Positions 39,119 to 52,595 of a stretch of 64,000 nucleotides of DNA are shown piece after piece (within the stretch, counting starts at the first letter, position 1; every line of letters begins with the position of its first letter). The notes beneath the pieces were generated by a model that saw nothing but the letters and a program-made list of their open reading frames with translations, was not told the DNA's origin and ran no database searches. Origin of the DNA: Burhinus oedicnemus (Eukaryota; Chordata; Aves; Charadriiformes; Burhinidae); NCBI GenBank assembly GCA_008921705.1, contig VFFE01007081.1:1898040-1962039 (forward strand). Reading direction: 5' to 3'. A program made the translations under genes and the position numbers.

Positions 39119-40390
39119 TATTTATTACAATCCAGTTTAAACTACACCCACAAACTGTGCATACTGTGACATACTTTTCCCCTAGAAGTACTGAGAGGAT
39201 TATGTGTGTGAAATTGTATTTATAATTAAATAACTCCTCTAGCTGCTTCTGAGCAAGCCTCATGGGGTACATCTGTACTGCTAAAAAAACCATGGCAGGA
39301 AGCAATACCTGGCCGAATGGTGCAAGATAGGTCCTGTTGGTCCTCCTAGTGCCTGGCTCCCCTCTGAGCAGAAAGTGTCTGTGTGTCCTGCAGAGTGCTC
39401 TGCCCTGTGCCTCCTTGGGGCCTCATCTGCTGCACTGAGGCCCTAGGATGTGATAGTTAGGTTTTGGGGAGTATTGGATTTGGGCTTTTTTCCCATTTCA
39501 GAGCACCTGAAGCAATCTGATGGGTTTACAGCATGAAACTGAGGATATTGTCACATGCAATGGAGTCAAGTGGGAAACATGTTGTAGTACAAAGCCTGCT
39601 AGAATAATGTCAGGAAACTGTTCAAGGTGGAGGGAGCCAAACTTTGGGCAGCCATATCCATATTGCCCTTTGGGAACAATCCATGGAGTGAAATATTTCC
39701 AAAAATGCACCCAGTCTTTCTCCTGGAGAAGATTATCATGTGTAGCCCACAACAGGGAGCTCGCTAGCAACTGAGCAATATAACTCATCTGAGCTGTGGT
39801 GCTACGGCTTGCTGCACGGCCTTTTTTTTTTTTTAGTTTAGCAGTAGAGGTGTGCTCAATGAATCTCAGAGGAGGCCAGGAGCTACAATTTCCGTCCTTG
39901 CAGAGGTAGACTATAATGAGGGAAAACAGACTGCAGGAGGAATTTTGCTTCCCAGCTTATGTTAGGGCTGTTTGTTTGTGCTATAGGATGCTATTGTCTT
40001 GGGAAAAGAGAAACAGAGACGACTCTTGCAACTTTCAAAAAATGTGTACATTTAATATGGCTTTAATGTTCAGGAGGAATAAAATACATCTGGGGAATAA
40101 CTGTCTCTAAAAAAATAAATGAATAAAACCAAAACAAATTGAAACTGCAGCAGGACACACAAAGAAGCATTAGGAGGTAAACATACATAAAATATGTAAA
40201 CATACATTAAAAATAAACATTTTATTTCTGCTTTTACATTGTGATTTAGGTCTGGGCCACATTTTCAAAAGCAGATTTGAAAAAACTAATCTAATTTACT
40301 CAGAGATAATTAAGCTCCTAAATCACTCAGATGTTACAGAAAGTAATCCCCCCTTCCCATTTTCAAATTAATTAATTAATATTCTCAGAA

Positions 40391-40440
40391 AAGAATAGCT
40401 GAGTTAAAGAATAGCTTGAGTTAAAGAATAGCTTAAGTTA
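40391..40440. repeat. Tandem repeat, three units of 16-17 bp
   Basis: Three consecutive units read AAGAATAGCTGAGTTA, AAGAATAGCTTGAGTTA and AAGAATAGCTTAAGTTA, so they are nearly identical. An ATTA-repeat run lies just upstream. Confidence 0.9.
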
Positions 40441-40874
40441 AAGGTTTACATAGCCTGTCATTTGTTGTATGGAAAAAGAAAGGTTGCCTAAGAAGTGAGA
40501 ACTATGATTAATAACCTTGTATCTTTAAGTGAAAAGAATTTAGAATTCTTTTGTCATGTTTCAGGGAAAATGCTAGTCAGAAGATTATTGGTTGGTGTCC
40601 AACTTTCAAAGATAATTCTCTTAATTAGGACTCTTGCTTCATCACTTTGCCATTCCCATTGTCTGTGAAAATGAGAAGTTTGGGTCCTAGAGAGCAGACT
40701 TAAATGGCAGAAGGTAGAACTGCCTGCCCTGATCAGAGGGCACTGCCCTTACTTTTCAGCACTACGTATAAATAGGGTGCATACAAAAAGGGTAGTGAAC
40801 AACTGAAGAGTCATGGACGGCAACAGCAGCGAGTGGAGCTTGAGGAAATATGTGACCAGTGACAACAGTCACAA

Positions 40875-41230
40875 GAATTTGGTCTGTTTAGCTTGGAGAA
40901 AAGGTGACATAGAAAAATGGTAATAACAACCCCCAGAAATGCTAGAGGCCACCAGGAAAAAAAGGAATAAAACTGTTGTCCCTGGCCTCTGTGAATAGGA
41001 CAAAAAATAACGATCTCAAACTGCATAGCTGAGACATCACCAGTCAGAACAGCAAAGGACTGGAGCCCGCTGAGGTGGTAGGCTGTTTGTTGTTGGAGGT
41101 TTTAAGAACATCTCTTCAGATGTTTAACTACAAACATCTGTCAGGGTAGTCTAGGCACAGCCAGTTCTACGTTGGGAGAGGTGGATGTGCGAAACAACCT
41201 ACGAAGGTCCCTTGTGGACTTACTCCCCTC
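40875..41230 (+). mobile_element. Diverged CR1-type LINE fragment
   Basis: Blocks in CR1 sense order are recognisable: GTTTAGCTTGGAGAAAAGG, GAATAGGACAAAAAATAACG, TCTCAAACTGCA, TTGGAGGTTTTAAGAACATC, ACATCTGTCAGGGTAGTCTA and AAGGTCCCTTGTGGACTTAC. The layout matches an older CR1 subfamily with a terminal region unlike the younger copies in this window. Edges are approximate and the reading frame is decayed. Confidence 0.65.
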
Positions 41231-44200
41231 ATTCAAGAGCATTAGAAAACAAAACACAGCACTCTTTAGCTACTGTACATGTAAAAAAAAAATCCCTTTT
41301 TTGTCTTCTAGTGCTGTTCTTTCCTAAGGTTACAAATGATATAAAGATCCTCATGCTGTAAGACTTCTGAGCAATGGTTTAGCCAACTGTTGTCTGAATG
41401 CATCATTTCTACCCCTTCTCACCCTCTACATAGTCCTAGAAAATTGCTTTACATTTGAGGGGGGAAATCTCTTGACACTCAGTCTTCACCACAGTAACTT
41501 GGAAAGAAAGATGTTTTACATGAGCAAAAACATGCCTTCCTTTTTCGAAAGTGTTTTTCATGTTTATGATCTTGGCTGCAGAAGCAAAAAGTGAATGATA
41601 TATAGCTGTGCCTGTTGCACAAAGCTTTTTCTCACTGCAGGGACTGGCAGAAACCACAACTACAGCACGGCCTTTTTCTGTTACGTCCCTTGGATTCCAT
41701 AATTGGCTGGGATTGTTCCTGGAGGCAGTCCATGCCACCTTTCAGCTTACTCAAAGGGATGAAAACTTTTCCTACCTCTATAATTAAAGCCTATTGGCCT
41801 TTTATGTTACAGTATATGTGAGAGAAGTTTTTGAAGTAATGAGATGGGTATCTATTCAGCAAAATGTGTACACATGTTTTTTGGAATCTATTTAGTCCTT
41901 GACACCTGAACACACTCAAGTGTGGGCCTTGCTGAATCACAACTGCGATGGCATTAGGCTTTGCTGGTTCCTAACTATGGAGCTGAGAAGCATAGTGCTC
42001 CCTGATGAAACTTGAATACCTCCTAAATGTAGAAGAAAAAATGTGCAAATGCACAGTACAGAGAATAGCAGCTTTATTTTCTTCCAATCTACTTATGTAC
42101 CTGTAATCCACACTCTTTTATCTTTCTAGTCCTGCTATGCTTATTGCAGGCTGCCTAGCCCAGCTGACTCAGACATTTACTTTTGAAGATCTTCTGTTAA
42201 CCACTGGTGACTTTCAATTCATCATTCACCACATCATCTCCTCTGCTATACTGTCCCCTGCTTAATTTTGGTGTCCTTGATTGTCCTCTTTTATTCTATG
42301 AGTCCTTTTCATTTCAGATTACCTTAGATTAAGATCGAAGCTTTTAAAATGTCCAAAGCTTTTAGCTGTCCAGGACAGCTATCTATCTTAGTCCATATCA
42401 TATCCACAGCTTGCTTCTGTCCCTCGAAATGTCTGTTCTGTACGAAGTGCATAGATACGCATCCTTTTTACTTTTGTTATTGTTGCTGGTTTTCACTTCT
42501 GCCTTTGCTGTTCAATTTGTTCATTAATATATATCAGTTTCAGTCACATTCTCACACTGTTACACTACCCAGCGTTTTAAATTTGAGGGTTCAGTAGGAT
42601 CAGAAAAACCCCACAATGAGGGCAAAAGGACATTTAAAAATGTACTAACTCAGATCTTGGCTACAAAAAGGCATATATCTCCCAAATGCTATGCTTCGAA
42701 GGTGTGACCAGGAAAGATCAACAGCATTATGCACAAGAGCTCTGCCCAGGGTTAAAAACAGTAATTGGGCCATGAAGCTTGTGAGATGAGCCAGCTGTAC
42801 TCCACCTGAGCGTTTCATTGGGACTGCTGAATGCTGATGGGACCTTGGGTCTTCACATGGAGCTCTGGCCCATGCAAAGGGAAGGCTCTTGCGGCAGAGT
42901 CCTGCTTGCCCTATGACTAAAAGTGAAAGTCTAAAAATTAGTATTTTGTTTTAACAGACTTAATTTCTGGTCTTCTTTCCAAAAGTTATTTCTTTCCTTG
43001 TCTCCCATTAGCTTATATTTCCAAAGGGACAAAAATGGACTTAACTCCATAGTTAATGCCTCATCTCATGTTCTGCTTAAGCTGTGATCAGAGAAGGACA
43101 GAGAAATAAATATTACCAAAACGGAGATGCAAAATAAGTGCCCAGAGCAGTTTAAGCTGACTGAATGGGTCGGCAGAGTAGGTTTTAGTGAATTGGTAAT
43201 GTTTAGATATTGCCTGGTTTGTTGAACTCAGAGGTAACACCCAGATGTCAGGAGAGATTGGCAGGATGGCCAAATGCACGAAGAAGAAAATAGAAGAGAT
43301 TGAGTTCTTTCTCTACTGTATTAACAGCTAAAGATCCATGAAGTGCAAGGGAGATGGGCTACAGCATTAGCTTGGACAGGAGGTGGAGCTGAAGTGAATC
43401 TGCAAGACAGCAAACTGACAATAACTGTGTTTGTGTTCATAGTTCATATTGCCCAGAAATAAGGTGTGGGGGGAGAAGAGAATAACAGTGTCCAGGGAAA
43501 ACTGGGGGGGACAGCAAGGCTCCTCCAAAGGAGTGGGCAGGAGGGAGAGGACGGAACCACAGGCAGTTGCGGAAGCCGAGGAGGACCTGGCTTCAGGCAG
43601 AGTCAGCAGTGCCCACCGCACCAGACGGGTCACTGAGGAAGAAGGTCTGCACCCAGCTTTGGATTAAGGAAATGGGCATCTGAAACCTTGCCAAGAGCAG
43701 CTTGCCTGTTCTGTCAGCACAAACCTAGGTTTTCTAAACTTTTAAAAGAACAGTTAGTGTTTCTAAATCACTTTTAACCCCCACAGGAAAGGCCCCATGT
43801 CAAAGCTAAGTATTACAGTTTAATCTGCATCCCTGACTAAGGTACAAGACAAGGTTCGCTTATCACCTATTAATTTATTCATTCTTCCTATGTTTAGAAC
43901 CCTTTTACATGAGAGGTATATCTGTAACATCAAAACACCAAAGGAATCGTACTCCTGTAAACTGATACATCTTTAATCAGCTAGATTATATTTAACTAAC
44001 TATGCATTATCTGAAAGGGAGAATTGATAAACAAGCTACCTTTTTGTAGTGTAGAGGGAATTAAAATGCAATGCCTAATATTTGTAAGTCCATCATGTAT
44101 AAAACTGCTCGGCTTCCAAAACACTACCTCTGCAACTTGAGTTAGAAAAATCCATCCAGTCATTCAGCTACATTAATATTATACAATGAATAGATGACAT

Positions 44201-47200
44201 AAACCATTATTGTCTTTTTCTCTTCCCTTTTTGCTTCTATTATTAATAACAGTAAGAAGTAAGAAAAACTTGTTATGCATGGTAAGTTATTTAGTAAGCT
44301 AGTTGTAATTCATGTGGGAAGAGAACATTGATTTTTATGGAAAGGCTGAAATGAGAAGATATAAAGCATCCTTTTTTCAGATAGGTTTCGGGGGCTAACT
44401 ACTTCAACCACATTCAGGAACAAAACCTGCACTTCTAAAAAGAGAAATATCTTGATAACCAGACTGCAAGATCATGACACATTTTTCTAAGTAAGAAAAT
44501 TTCTCTCATGGAAATGACAGCGGGTTAAAAAAAGGAACGTTTATAGTAGACAGAATGATCCATTGGAAGAAAATAACAGATGCAAGTTTCAGTCTAACTT
44601 CTTTTTTCCCCCAGAAAAAATCAATGACCTATGGTGTATAGTAAACTAGTTACTTATGTAAGATGTCAAACCCTGTCAATAATGTAAGATTTGATTTTAC
44701 AAATCAGTTCTGCCTGTGAGAAGTTCTGAAATAGTAAGTACTAGTGATTAAAATGTCAGCATGAGCGACTGCTGCAGATTCTACCCCTGTAATAAGAGAA
44801 TGTAATAAATACATGCTTGGAAAGTCCACATAATAACGAATACAAAGTTCAAACTATTTTAAAGAGTGGTTTCAACTGACAATTAAAAAGCAGCACTAAG
44901 GTACAGCAAGGTGGTCTCCGTATGTGGCCCTTTTTTTAATCAGAACATACTCTACAGCTGCCTTTGCAGCACATTTACCGCCCTGCCAGCCATGATTGGG
45001 GACAGTGTCAGATTGTCTGTGTCTGGCTTTTGCAAAAATTGCACATATTCTGAACATGATGCATTTGCAATTTCTTAAAACACTCTCCTATTCTCAGGTA
45101 TTTGCATTCTTCATTTCCCAGCCAGGCAAATCCCAACAGGACTTGACAGTTTCAATGACAGCAGTTTCTTCTCACTTTCTAGAGCATAACATAAAGAAAA
45201 CACAGCAGAATTCCTATAGGCTTTACCTTACCTCTTAATGCACCACTCGCTTTCAATGTAAGATCCAGTTTTTCATTCCTGACAAGACTCGTACTACTAT
45301 TTTCAAGAGCAAAAGGAACATGTTGCATCACTGAGTAGTTACAGCTCAAAACTCTGCAGTGGCAGCCTAGGTTTATTTGCTAGGCAATGTCTTCTTTAAA
45401 AGATAAAGTCACATTATGCATATTTCACATTTACCAAAATGCAGACTGTTGGAAAATAGTGGCAATGGAATATTTTTGGGGGTTCTGAATTTGGAAATTT
45501 CCCTACTGTAATTTTTTTTTTTTTGCATTCTTCTCCTGTCTAGCATCTCCTTCCTATAGTTTGCTTTCATTCAAGTAGAACTATATCTGCTTGCAAGAAT
45601 ACAGCTTGTCGCATTTTGTTGTTGTTACAGACGTGTTCTGCACACTTCAAGACTTCTGATATTTTTTGCATCTTAACTTTCTCAAAAACTTTTTTTTGAA
45701 GCATTGCTGTCCCTGAAGCAACCTCTTTAACAATCCCTTCTAGCTGGACGCAATGCCAAAGCAGGTATGTGCTTATTCCTTTTGGAGACTGTTACAAACC
45801 ATGCTCAAAGTGCAAACATCTGGCAGCCTCTCTGAAGCAAAAAACTGAGTTGTACATGGTATGTTCAGCATCCCATCTCAGCTTCTCACCACAGACATCC
45901 CCAAAGCATTAGCACATTTTCATATTCACCTAGTAAAGGACAGTTAGAGTTTAAATTAGGAGACACTGGACAAACTTTGGGAATTCTCATCTTGCTATCA
46001 TCAGTTAATCTTTGCCTCTGCAAGTTAGCGTGCCGTGCCACAGGAGGGAGTAGATTTCTACTCACAGTAGAAATCACACTATGAGTAATTTCCCTTGAAA
46101 AACATAAGACAATGATGTAAATGTTATAAAATGTTTCACAGTCTCTCTGCCAAACTTCTTTGGGATCTTCCAGCCCTGCTTTAATTTACAAAAGTCTTGA
46201 GCTATGCAGAAAAACAGCACGTGGGGTACTCGTGCCTTCACCGTTTCCCATTTAATAAGTCCCACCATTAAGCAATGTTATCCAAACTCTTCTGAAATTA
46301 TATTGATTTTTTTGCTTCTCAGAGTTTTCCCAGCTATAAAACTCCAGTAAAATGCCTATCGTCACCCCCTCCTAGTTTTTGTTGTGTAGTTACAGGTTTT
46401 GCTAAAGCAAACCTATTCCATCTATTGGAAAACATCTTTAAAGCAGATCTAGGAGATGAGAAGTAGAGCATCCTAGGGGTTGCAGGTAGTGTGGGGGAAT
46501 TATTTGGATTTTCATTTTGCCACCTTTCATTTATCAAGCAAAACCCAGTGGAAGGAACATCCGCCTTGTTGAGATACAGGAAATATGTGGGACTGTCTTC
46601 AGGTGAGTTGTGGCTCTGCCCCAACAGCAAACGGGTTCCCTGAGGAAAGGGAAAGTGTCGTGGTTTGGGAAAGCAGCCTATAAAGCTCATAAGCCAGCTT
46701 TCCCTTTTCTATACACTTGTAGGAGGGGGATATCCTTTCAAATATTTGCAAATAAAGCAAAGACCTGGAGGCTCATACTATGTGGGCATTTGGTAGTTCA
46801 TTTTTGCAGAGGCTGGAAAGAAATTTACATGAGAAGATTAATTAATTAATTGTGCCACCCAAAATTTTGTCTTTCTGAATATCATCAGGAGACGGATGTG
46901 GCTATTAGGAGAGGAAGGCATGTTGCTTCCTTACAACCTGAGGGCAACTTTCAGTATACAGGGCAATAAAGCCGGGCTTCAGAAGGCAAAAGATACAGGA
47001 TCAAGGAGGGAGACTGTAAGCTGGAAATATTCCAAAAAGGACCTTTAAAGAGCATGGAGACCACCAGACTAAATCTCTTATTTAATTGCCTCCAGCTGTA
47101 GTTGGCACACTAGACTCAGGCACTGAATCCTCAGCGTTCCTGGTTTTAGATATATAAGAAGTGATATATAAATAATAAAACTTACAGCCTGCTGTTTCAA

Positions 47201-47591
47201 CACTATGGGAAATATCTGGGCTTGTAGTTCTTGTGCACCCAAACCACATGGAAAATGGGTTTAGACTTCCATGTCCACAAGCTCAGAGAAGTTGAAATGT
47301 CTCAGCTGTAATATAAGAAGAGTTGGAGTTACAAGAACCTCAGCTGCCTATTAGTATTAGAAAATTTGATTGATAATCAATAGGTAATAAAAGTCTTCTA
47401 CTCATCTGATATTCCCTTAAGAATTCAGAGAACACAAGTGAAAAGACTTTTTAAAAAAAGAAAATACAGTGAGTTGCGAAAGGGACATAGGGGAGAATGT
47501 ATCCTCTGTAATGAGATGAATGTTTGTCATTAGTTTAATGAAGGGGCCCCAGAAACCTCCTGCAGCCCCCCATTAGTCTAACAGTTAGTCC

Positions 47592-47609
47592 ATTGTATAC
47601 GTATACAAT
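47592..47609. repeat. Perfect 18-bp palindrome
   Basis: ATTGTATACGTATACAAT equals its own reverse complement over all 18 bases with no spacer. It is not part of a recognised repeat. Confidence 0.85.
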
Positions 47610-50216
47610 ACACACTCACTTGTCCTTGTGGGGGATCACGTCTCGGGTAAGTCCAAAGGCTAAAAAGGAAGCCATTTCCACATTTCTGATGCTTAGATTT
47701 AAAGCATCAGAAATTGTTTAAAAAAAGCAAAAAAACCTCCCAAAAAACAACAGACTTCTGATGTCCCTATTTTTCTAAAATAATACCTTATCACTACAAC
47801 AAACTTTCTCCTTTGGTTTTGGCTGAGGGCTTGGTCTAATCATGATCAATTTCCGTCTAATATTTATGTTTCTAGTTAAAAGGAGAAGAATTTTCAAAAC
47901 ATCAGTGTTCAGGTTTGCACCTACCTCCCCTGGCTTGAACAAACATACTACATTTTGAAGACAGAGACATTTTGGCCATTTGTGTGAGCAATATATGCAG
48001 TAATGAAGAGTCGGAAAATTTTAGCTTTCCATCTTGAGAAGAGTTAGAGGTACAAGGCTGTCACTTGGAAGGGGAGTTTCAATGAGGATAAAAGGTGCAG
48101 TTTATCCTCTAACTGCTATGATCTGTAACTATATGGATGCTGATGGTGTAACACTCAAACAAATAACAATTAAAGTAATTGTTAAAATATCCTCTTGGAG
48201 TGAAATTCAACTCTTGCAGAGATCAACAAGCCAATCAAATCTCTGAATTCAGAGGGAGAATCACACTTTTGACCCTGTATCGTAATTTCTTCCACAGCAC
48301 TTGCATTTCATACCTTTGCAGTACAGTGCTGTAGTTTCTTCCTGACCTGGGATCAGACACAGATGATTGTAAGAGGAATAATTCTTCATCACACCATGCT
48401 TGGCCCAAGGAACCTAGGCTGCATTCCAGAGGAGTGGAGATGCAGCTGGTGCAATGTGCAGATTTTGGAGCAATAGCCTTGTCCTGCCATCTTTCTCTTG
48501 TTATCTGTCCTAAAGGGAAGAGAGATTTACATACCACATGACCTCCGTATGTATTTGGGGGTTTCCATTATGCAATTCAGGGTGAGATTTCCTACCCAGA
48601 TGCACATCTGTCATCTCCCATCCTTCGGCCAACATAAGATTGTACAAATGTAAGAGGTCTGTAACTCATCTGAGGGTGTAAGCAGGGACTGTCACACACA
48701 GTCCTTGCAACAGTCTTCTGTCCATGGATAAATGTGGTTGTGAAACAAAAAGGCAAGGCTGGGGAGAAGGCAATATGACCTTTCTTTTACAGTAAATTAA
48801 CAAACATTTTTTCATAAAGTTACAAACATACAACCTTTTAGCTTTATGCTGTTTGAATATAAAAAGGCAACAACACTTTAAGCAGATCTTCAAAAGACAC
48901 ATGTAATGTTCTCTTAAACGCAAATGACATATGGTTGAGCCTGCTTGTGTTAATTTGAGATAAAAAGAGAGAGAAAAAAAGGTGATATCTTTTGAAAGAC
49001 CCTCCCATAAGGGCAATAGGAGCTGGCTTTACAAGGTGTGATGTTAAAGTCTGGCTTAGCTCAATCAGCAGCACTCACGCACTCCACTGAAACAGCTAAA
49101 GTCGCTGCAGCAAGAGGCAGAGAGGTAAAATATAGCAGAGACAAAATAATATCAGCAACACTAACAGAGGCAATTTTTATTTCATCAAGCAACAGAAATC
49201 AGACCAGTTGATTATAATTGTTGCTCTGGTATTTAAACTCAAGTCTCTCCATCAGATTACTCAGTTGAAGGCCCAGTATAATGAGAATACATGCTTTCTT
49301 TTTCCACAAGAATTGGAAATAGTATGATCTAAGAATGACAGCCCCAGCATCTGGGAGTGCTTAAAGCAGTTCATGGTTTTGCTCCAGTCACGTGGGTCTG
49401 GACAAAGACTGCAGAAAAATCAAACTGGTCCAGAGGAAGCCTTGATGTTGGGTAAAACTCAATAAATTGAGCAAGGAGCCTTTGATTTATTCGCCTTAAT
49501 TCATTATAAATGAATGACATTATTTCTCCTCCTGCAAATGCTTGGCTGCTATTTTTGTGTAAACACTCATGACTGTTAATTGCATTGCATCCCTTTGTAT
49601 TCATTTCATATATTTTATTGTTGTACTTTTGAGGTCGTAAATACTTGATATATATAGTCTCCTTTTTCACAGACATTTTCGTAGGCATTATCTTGCAGAT
49701 GTATTTTGTATAAATTTAAAAGAAACGCTTAGTGCATTCTAGAAATACTGTTGCCAAATAATCTAATTTAAAAGTGGGGGGAAATAGTTTATGATATGCA
49801 GATCTACTTGCTGCTTTGCGTATTCTACATTTTAATAGCAACATGAAACTGCAAGAGTAACAAGAATAAATTATTTAAATGTGCGATATTCTTACTGAAT
49901 TAAAAAATTAAAAAGTTCCATATTTCTCACAGTTATTCTGCAAGATGACACTGAATAAAACTCCTAACCTGACTGTATAGAATCAAAATGAAAGTATACA
50001 TAGGACTTAAAAACTTTCAGATTTATATGTGCATGTGTCAAGGAAATGATAGGAAGCCAAGGTTATATATGAAACTGTCTGGGAAGTGAGTCAAAACTAA
50101 GTTAGAAAAATAAGTCTCTGGGCTGCTGCAATAAGCTGCCTGAACTAGTGTAAATCAGCATTTGACACCTATAGCTGCTCATATATGTGTGTGTGCATAC
50201 TTGTATACAGGACAGT

Positions 50217-50260
50217 GTCTTCACCTTTGGTGCACCACTCTTTTCCAGACCCTCATATGA
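50217..50260 (+). repeat. Dispersed 44-bp repeat, copy 1
   Basis: It starts GTCTTCACCTTTGGTGCACC and ends TCATATGA. It matches 52552-52595 at 40 of 44 positions in the same orientation. Flanks do not align clearly. The family is unknown to me. Confidence 0.75.
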
Positions 50261-50720
50261 GGGGAGAATTATTGGCTATTGTTCTAGCAATTTGAATATT
50301 ACTCTGTTGGCTTGAGGTTTTTAAATTTTGACCTTCCATTTCAGTTCTCAGTGATGTGTCACCACTCTACAGTTAAAAGTTTGCTGATAAAACTGAGTGC
50401 CTAGAAGATCTAGTTACCTACACAGCAAAGGCAAAGAGTTCTGAGTGACATTCCCTGTGCTGTAGCTCACAAGTAAAGTTTGTACCATCTGAAATATGGT
50501 TTATTCTGTCTTGGGCTTGGAAGCATCAGGGCATTGGTAGCTGCAGGAAGAGCAAAGGCAGTTTCATGCAGCACATGCACTGTGGGGCCACCACTCATGT
50601 AGGAGGTTAGATGACGTGACCTGATTTACAGACTTTACAGTAAACTTTATCTTGTGGGTCAGTCCCTTTTTTGTACATTGGTTTTTCCAAAACTTGATCT
50701 AACATATGTAATGACACCCC

Positions 50721-51080
50721 TGTGTGTCATGGTGGGCTGGACTGGCCACTGAAGCGAACCACAGATGCTCTTTCCCACGTCTCTCTCCAAGGAGAGGAGG
50801 AAGAGAGAGAAAGAGACTTATGAGTTTAGAAGAAACTAAACTAATTAAAATTTTGATAAATTAATAAAATAATAAAAAAAGAAAATAATGAAATATATAC
50901 GATATATACAAAACTGTATCAAGCTCCCAGGATGACAACCGCGTCACCACCACGCACAGGAAAAGTCTCAGACAGGACTCAGCGATGGATAGGAGCTGGA
51001 TTCCGGATCTGGATTCAGGAATGCATGGATCAGGATCAAAGGCAGATGAAGAGAGTCCTCCATTAAAGAAAGAGGCTGAC
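50721..51080 (-). mobile_element. ERV-type LTR, probably partial, minus orientation
   Basis: Read on the minus strand, this ends in ACCATGACACA, giving the CA end of an LTR. A T-rich U5-like part precedes it (TTCTTCTAAACTCATAAG, then a CT-rich run). Further upstream are an AT-rich core with TATATA motifs and the block AGCTTGATACAGTTTTGTAT. This general plan resembles avian ERVL/ERVK LTRs I remember. I see no internal gag, pol or env sequence, so it is a solo or truncated LTR. The 5' edge and target-site duplication are not resolved. Confidence 0.55.
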
Positions 51081-51084
51081 CCGA

Positions 51085-51731
51085 TATCCTGGTTTGAGTG
51101 ACACAGGGCTAATTTCTCTTCTAATACTTGGGAAAACTGTACTTTCAGAAGACTCCAGTGTCTGGATTTGTGAAAATATTTACTTTATAGCCAGCTATGG
51201 TGTGTGGGTTTCAAGGTCTCAGAGTTTTTGAGCTTGCCAGGTGCAGAGATGAGGAGGAGCAAGACCTGAGCACTTGACTTAAGCTGGCCAACAAGATTAT
51301 TTCATATTATGAACGTCACATTCAACCTAAATTAGAAAGTTTGCTGTGAGGTTCTCTCTCCGTTGATGGCAGCGATCCAGAGAACTTCTTGCACCGGTGC
51401 CAGACCCCTGAGGCCTTCCCTTCCTCCCGAAGCCATAGCACTCACGGTGTCCGACATTTGCTGTCCACTGCTGGGAGCGCATGTCTTCCTACTGTTAGAA
51501 TTGCCTGATTATAAGCTTTGTACACTTTGGATTGGTATCAGGATCAATATTGCTTCTTTAGTGTTATTAATGTTAAGTATCTAGTCTTATTCTATTAAAT
51601 CTGTTTATATTTCAACCCCCGGGTTTCCTTGTTTTTTCCCGATTCCTCTTCCTGGGTGGTGAGGGGTCATTAGGTGATAGAATAATTGCCTACATGACAA
51701 TAAATTGCTGTGGGTTTCTCAAACCATAACA
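51085..51731 (+). mobile_element. ERVL-like solo LTR, plus orientation
   Basis: The start TATCCTGGTTTGAGTGACAC resembles the usual TGTCCTGGTTT start of avian ERVL-type LTRs with one changed base. Near the 3' end are ATTAAA at about 51594, TTTATATTTCAACCCCCGGG, a TTTCCCGATTCCTCTTCC block and a terminal ACCATAACA, all in the order expected for such LTRs. The length of about 650 bp suits a solo LTR. No coding remains adjoin it. A clean 5-bp target duplication is not visible. Confidence 0.7.
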
Positions 51732-52551
51732 TCCTTTGATCTCTCAGCTTTTGTACTGAGCGTGAGGCAGTTGGGATGGAATACCCTGTTGGTCAGTTTT
51801 GGGTCACCTGTCCTGTCCGCTCCTCCCTGCAGGTGTGACCCCTCTACACTTTTCCGCTTCTGACCCTCCAACGGGACACGTAACAAAGCTGGCTGGCCTT
51901 GGTTGTTATAGCAGTATGTATAAGCAAGAGCCTCTCTGCATACCATTCCTTGGTATAAATAATTAGGTCCTATCACTTTGAGAATGAACAGTATCTCCAC
52001 AATATGCTGTTAATTTTCAGAGAGTTCAGTTAGCTAGAAGAGGCTTAGCTAAAAAGTAAAATTACTGAACTGAAAATTGGTGTTTTACCTCAAACCAGGA
52101 CACTGTGGCAGATTACACAAACGCAGCCAACACGTAACTCTATTTTTGGTTAATACCACTTTACCAAGTGAGGGATCCATGCTAAAGAGCTTGACATTTG
52201 CTGGCTTTTCTCTACGGGAACAAACAGTTTTCCTGAAATACTTTGATTACATGCAGTCTGCCTACGAATAATTCAGTAAAGTAACTTTCAGCTCGTGAAT
52301 TGTTTCACATATAAGGTCTGAGATGAGCTGATAAAACATAGGGACAAATTTACTGAAGGATTTAGACCCCCCCAGTTGTTCAGAGAGCTGCTTTTGAAAA
52401 TCCCATCTGGAGTCCGAGGCTGCTAAGGATTAAATGCACCACATCAGGTGCTGTTTTCCCCACCCCACTAGGAAGGAATTTCCTTCTTCTCCCCTGTAAG
52501 TACAAAACACCCCTCCACCTTGCATGCCACACTAGGTGTAGGATCTTCTCT

Positions 52552-52595
52552 GTCTTCACCTTTGGTGCACCGCTCTTTTCCAGCTCTTCATATGA
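52552..52595 (+). repeat. Dispersed 44-bp repeat, copy 2
   Basis: It is the partner of 50217-50260, in direct orientation and 2.3 kb away, with four mismatches. The two copies lie on either side of the LTR pair. Confidence 0.75.

Larger units (their letters stand above)
39119..50720. other. Intergenic region
   Basis: No gene is supported. Contents are a CR1 fragment (40875-41230), a small tandem repeat (40391-40440), ATTA runs (about 40366-40381 and 46838-46852), a poly-T run at about 45511-45524 and a perfect palindrome (47592-47609). The remaining sequence is AT-rich and shows nothing I can name. Confidence 0.55.

Noticed and set aside
35946..44585. Near-identical 20-mers TTGGAAGAAAACAACAGATG (35946) and TTGGAAGAAAATAACAGATG (44565)
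   Set aside because: The flanks do not align at all and the shared part is A-rich, so chance is likely.
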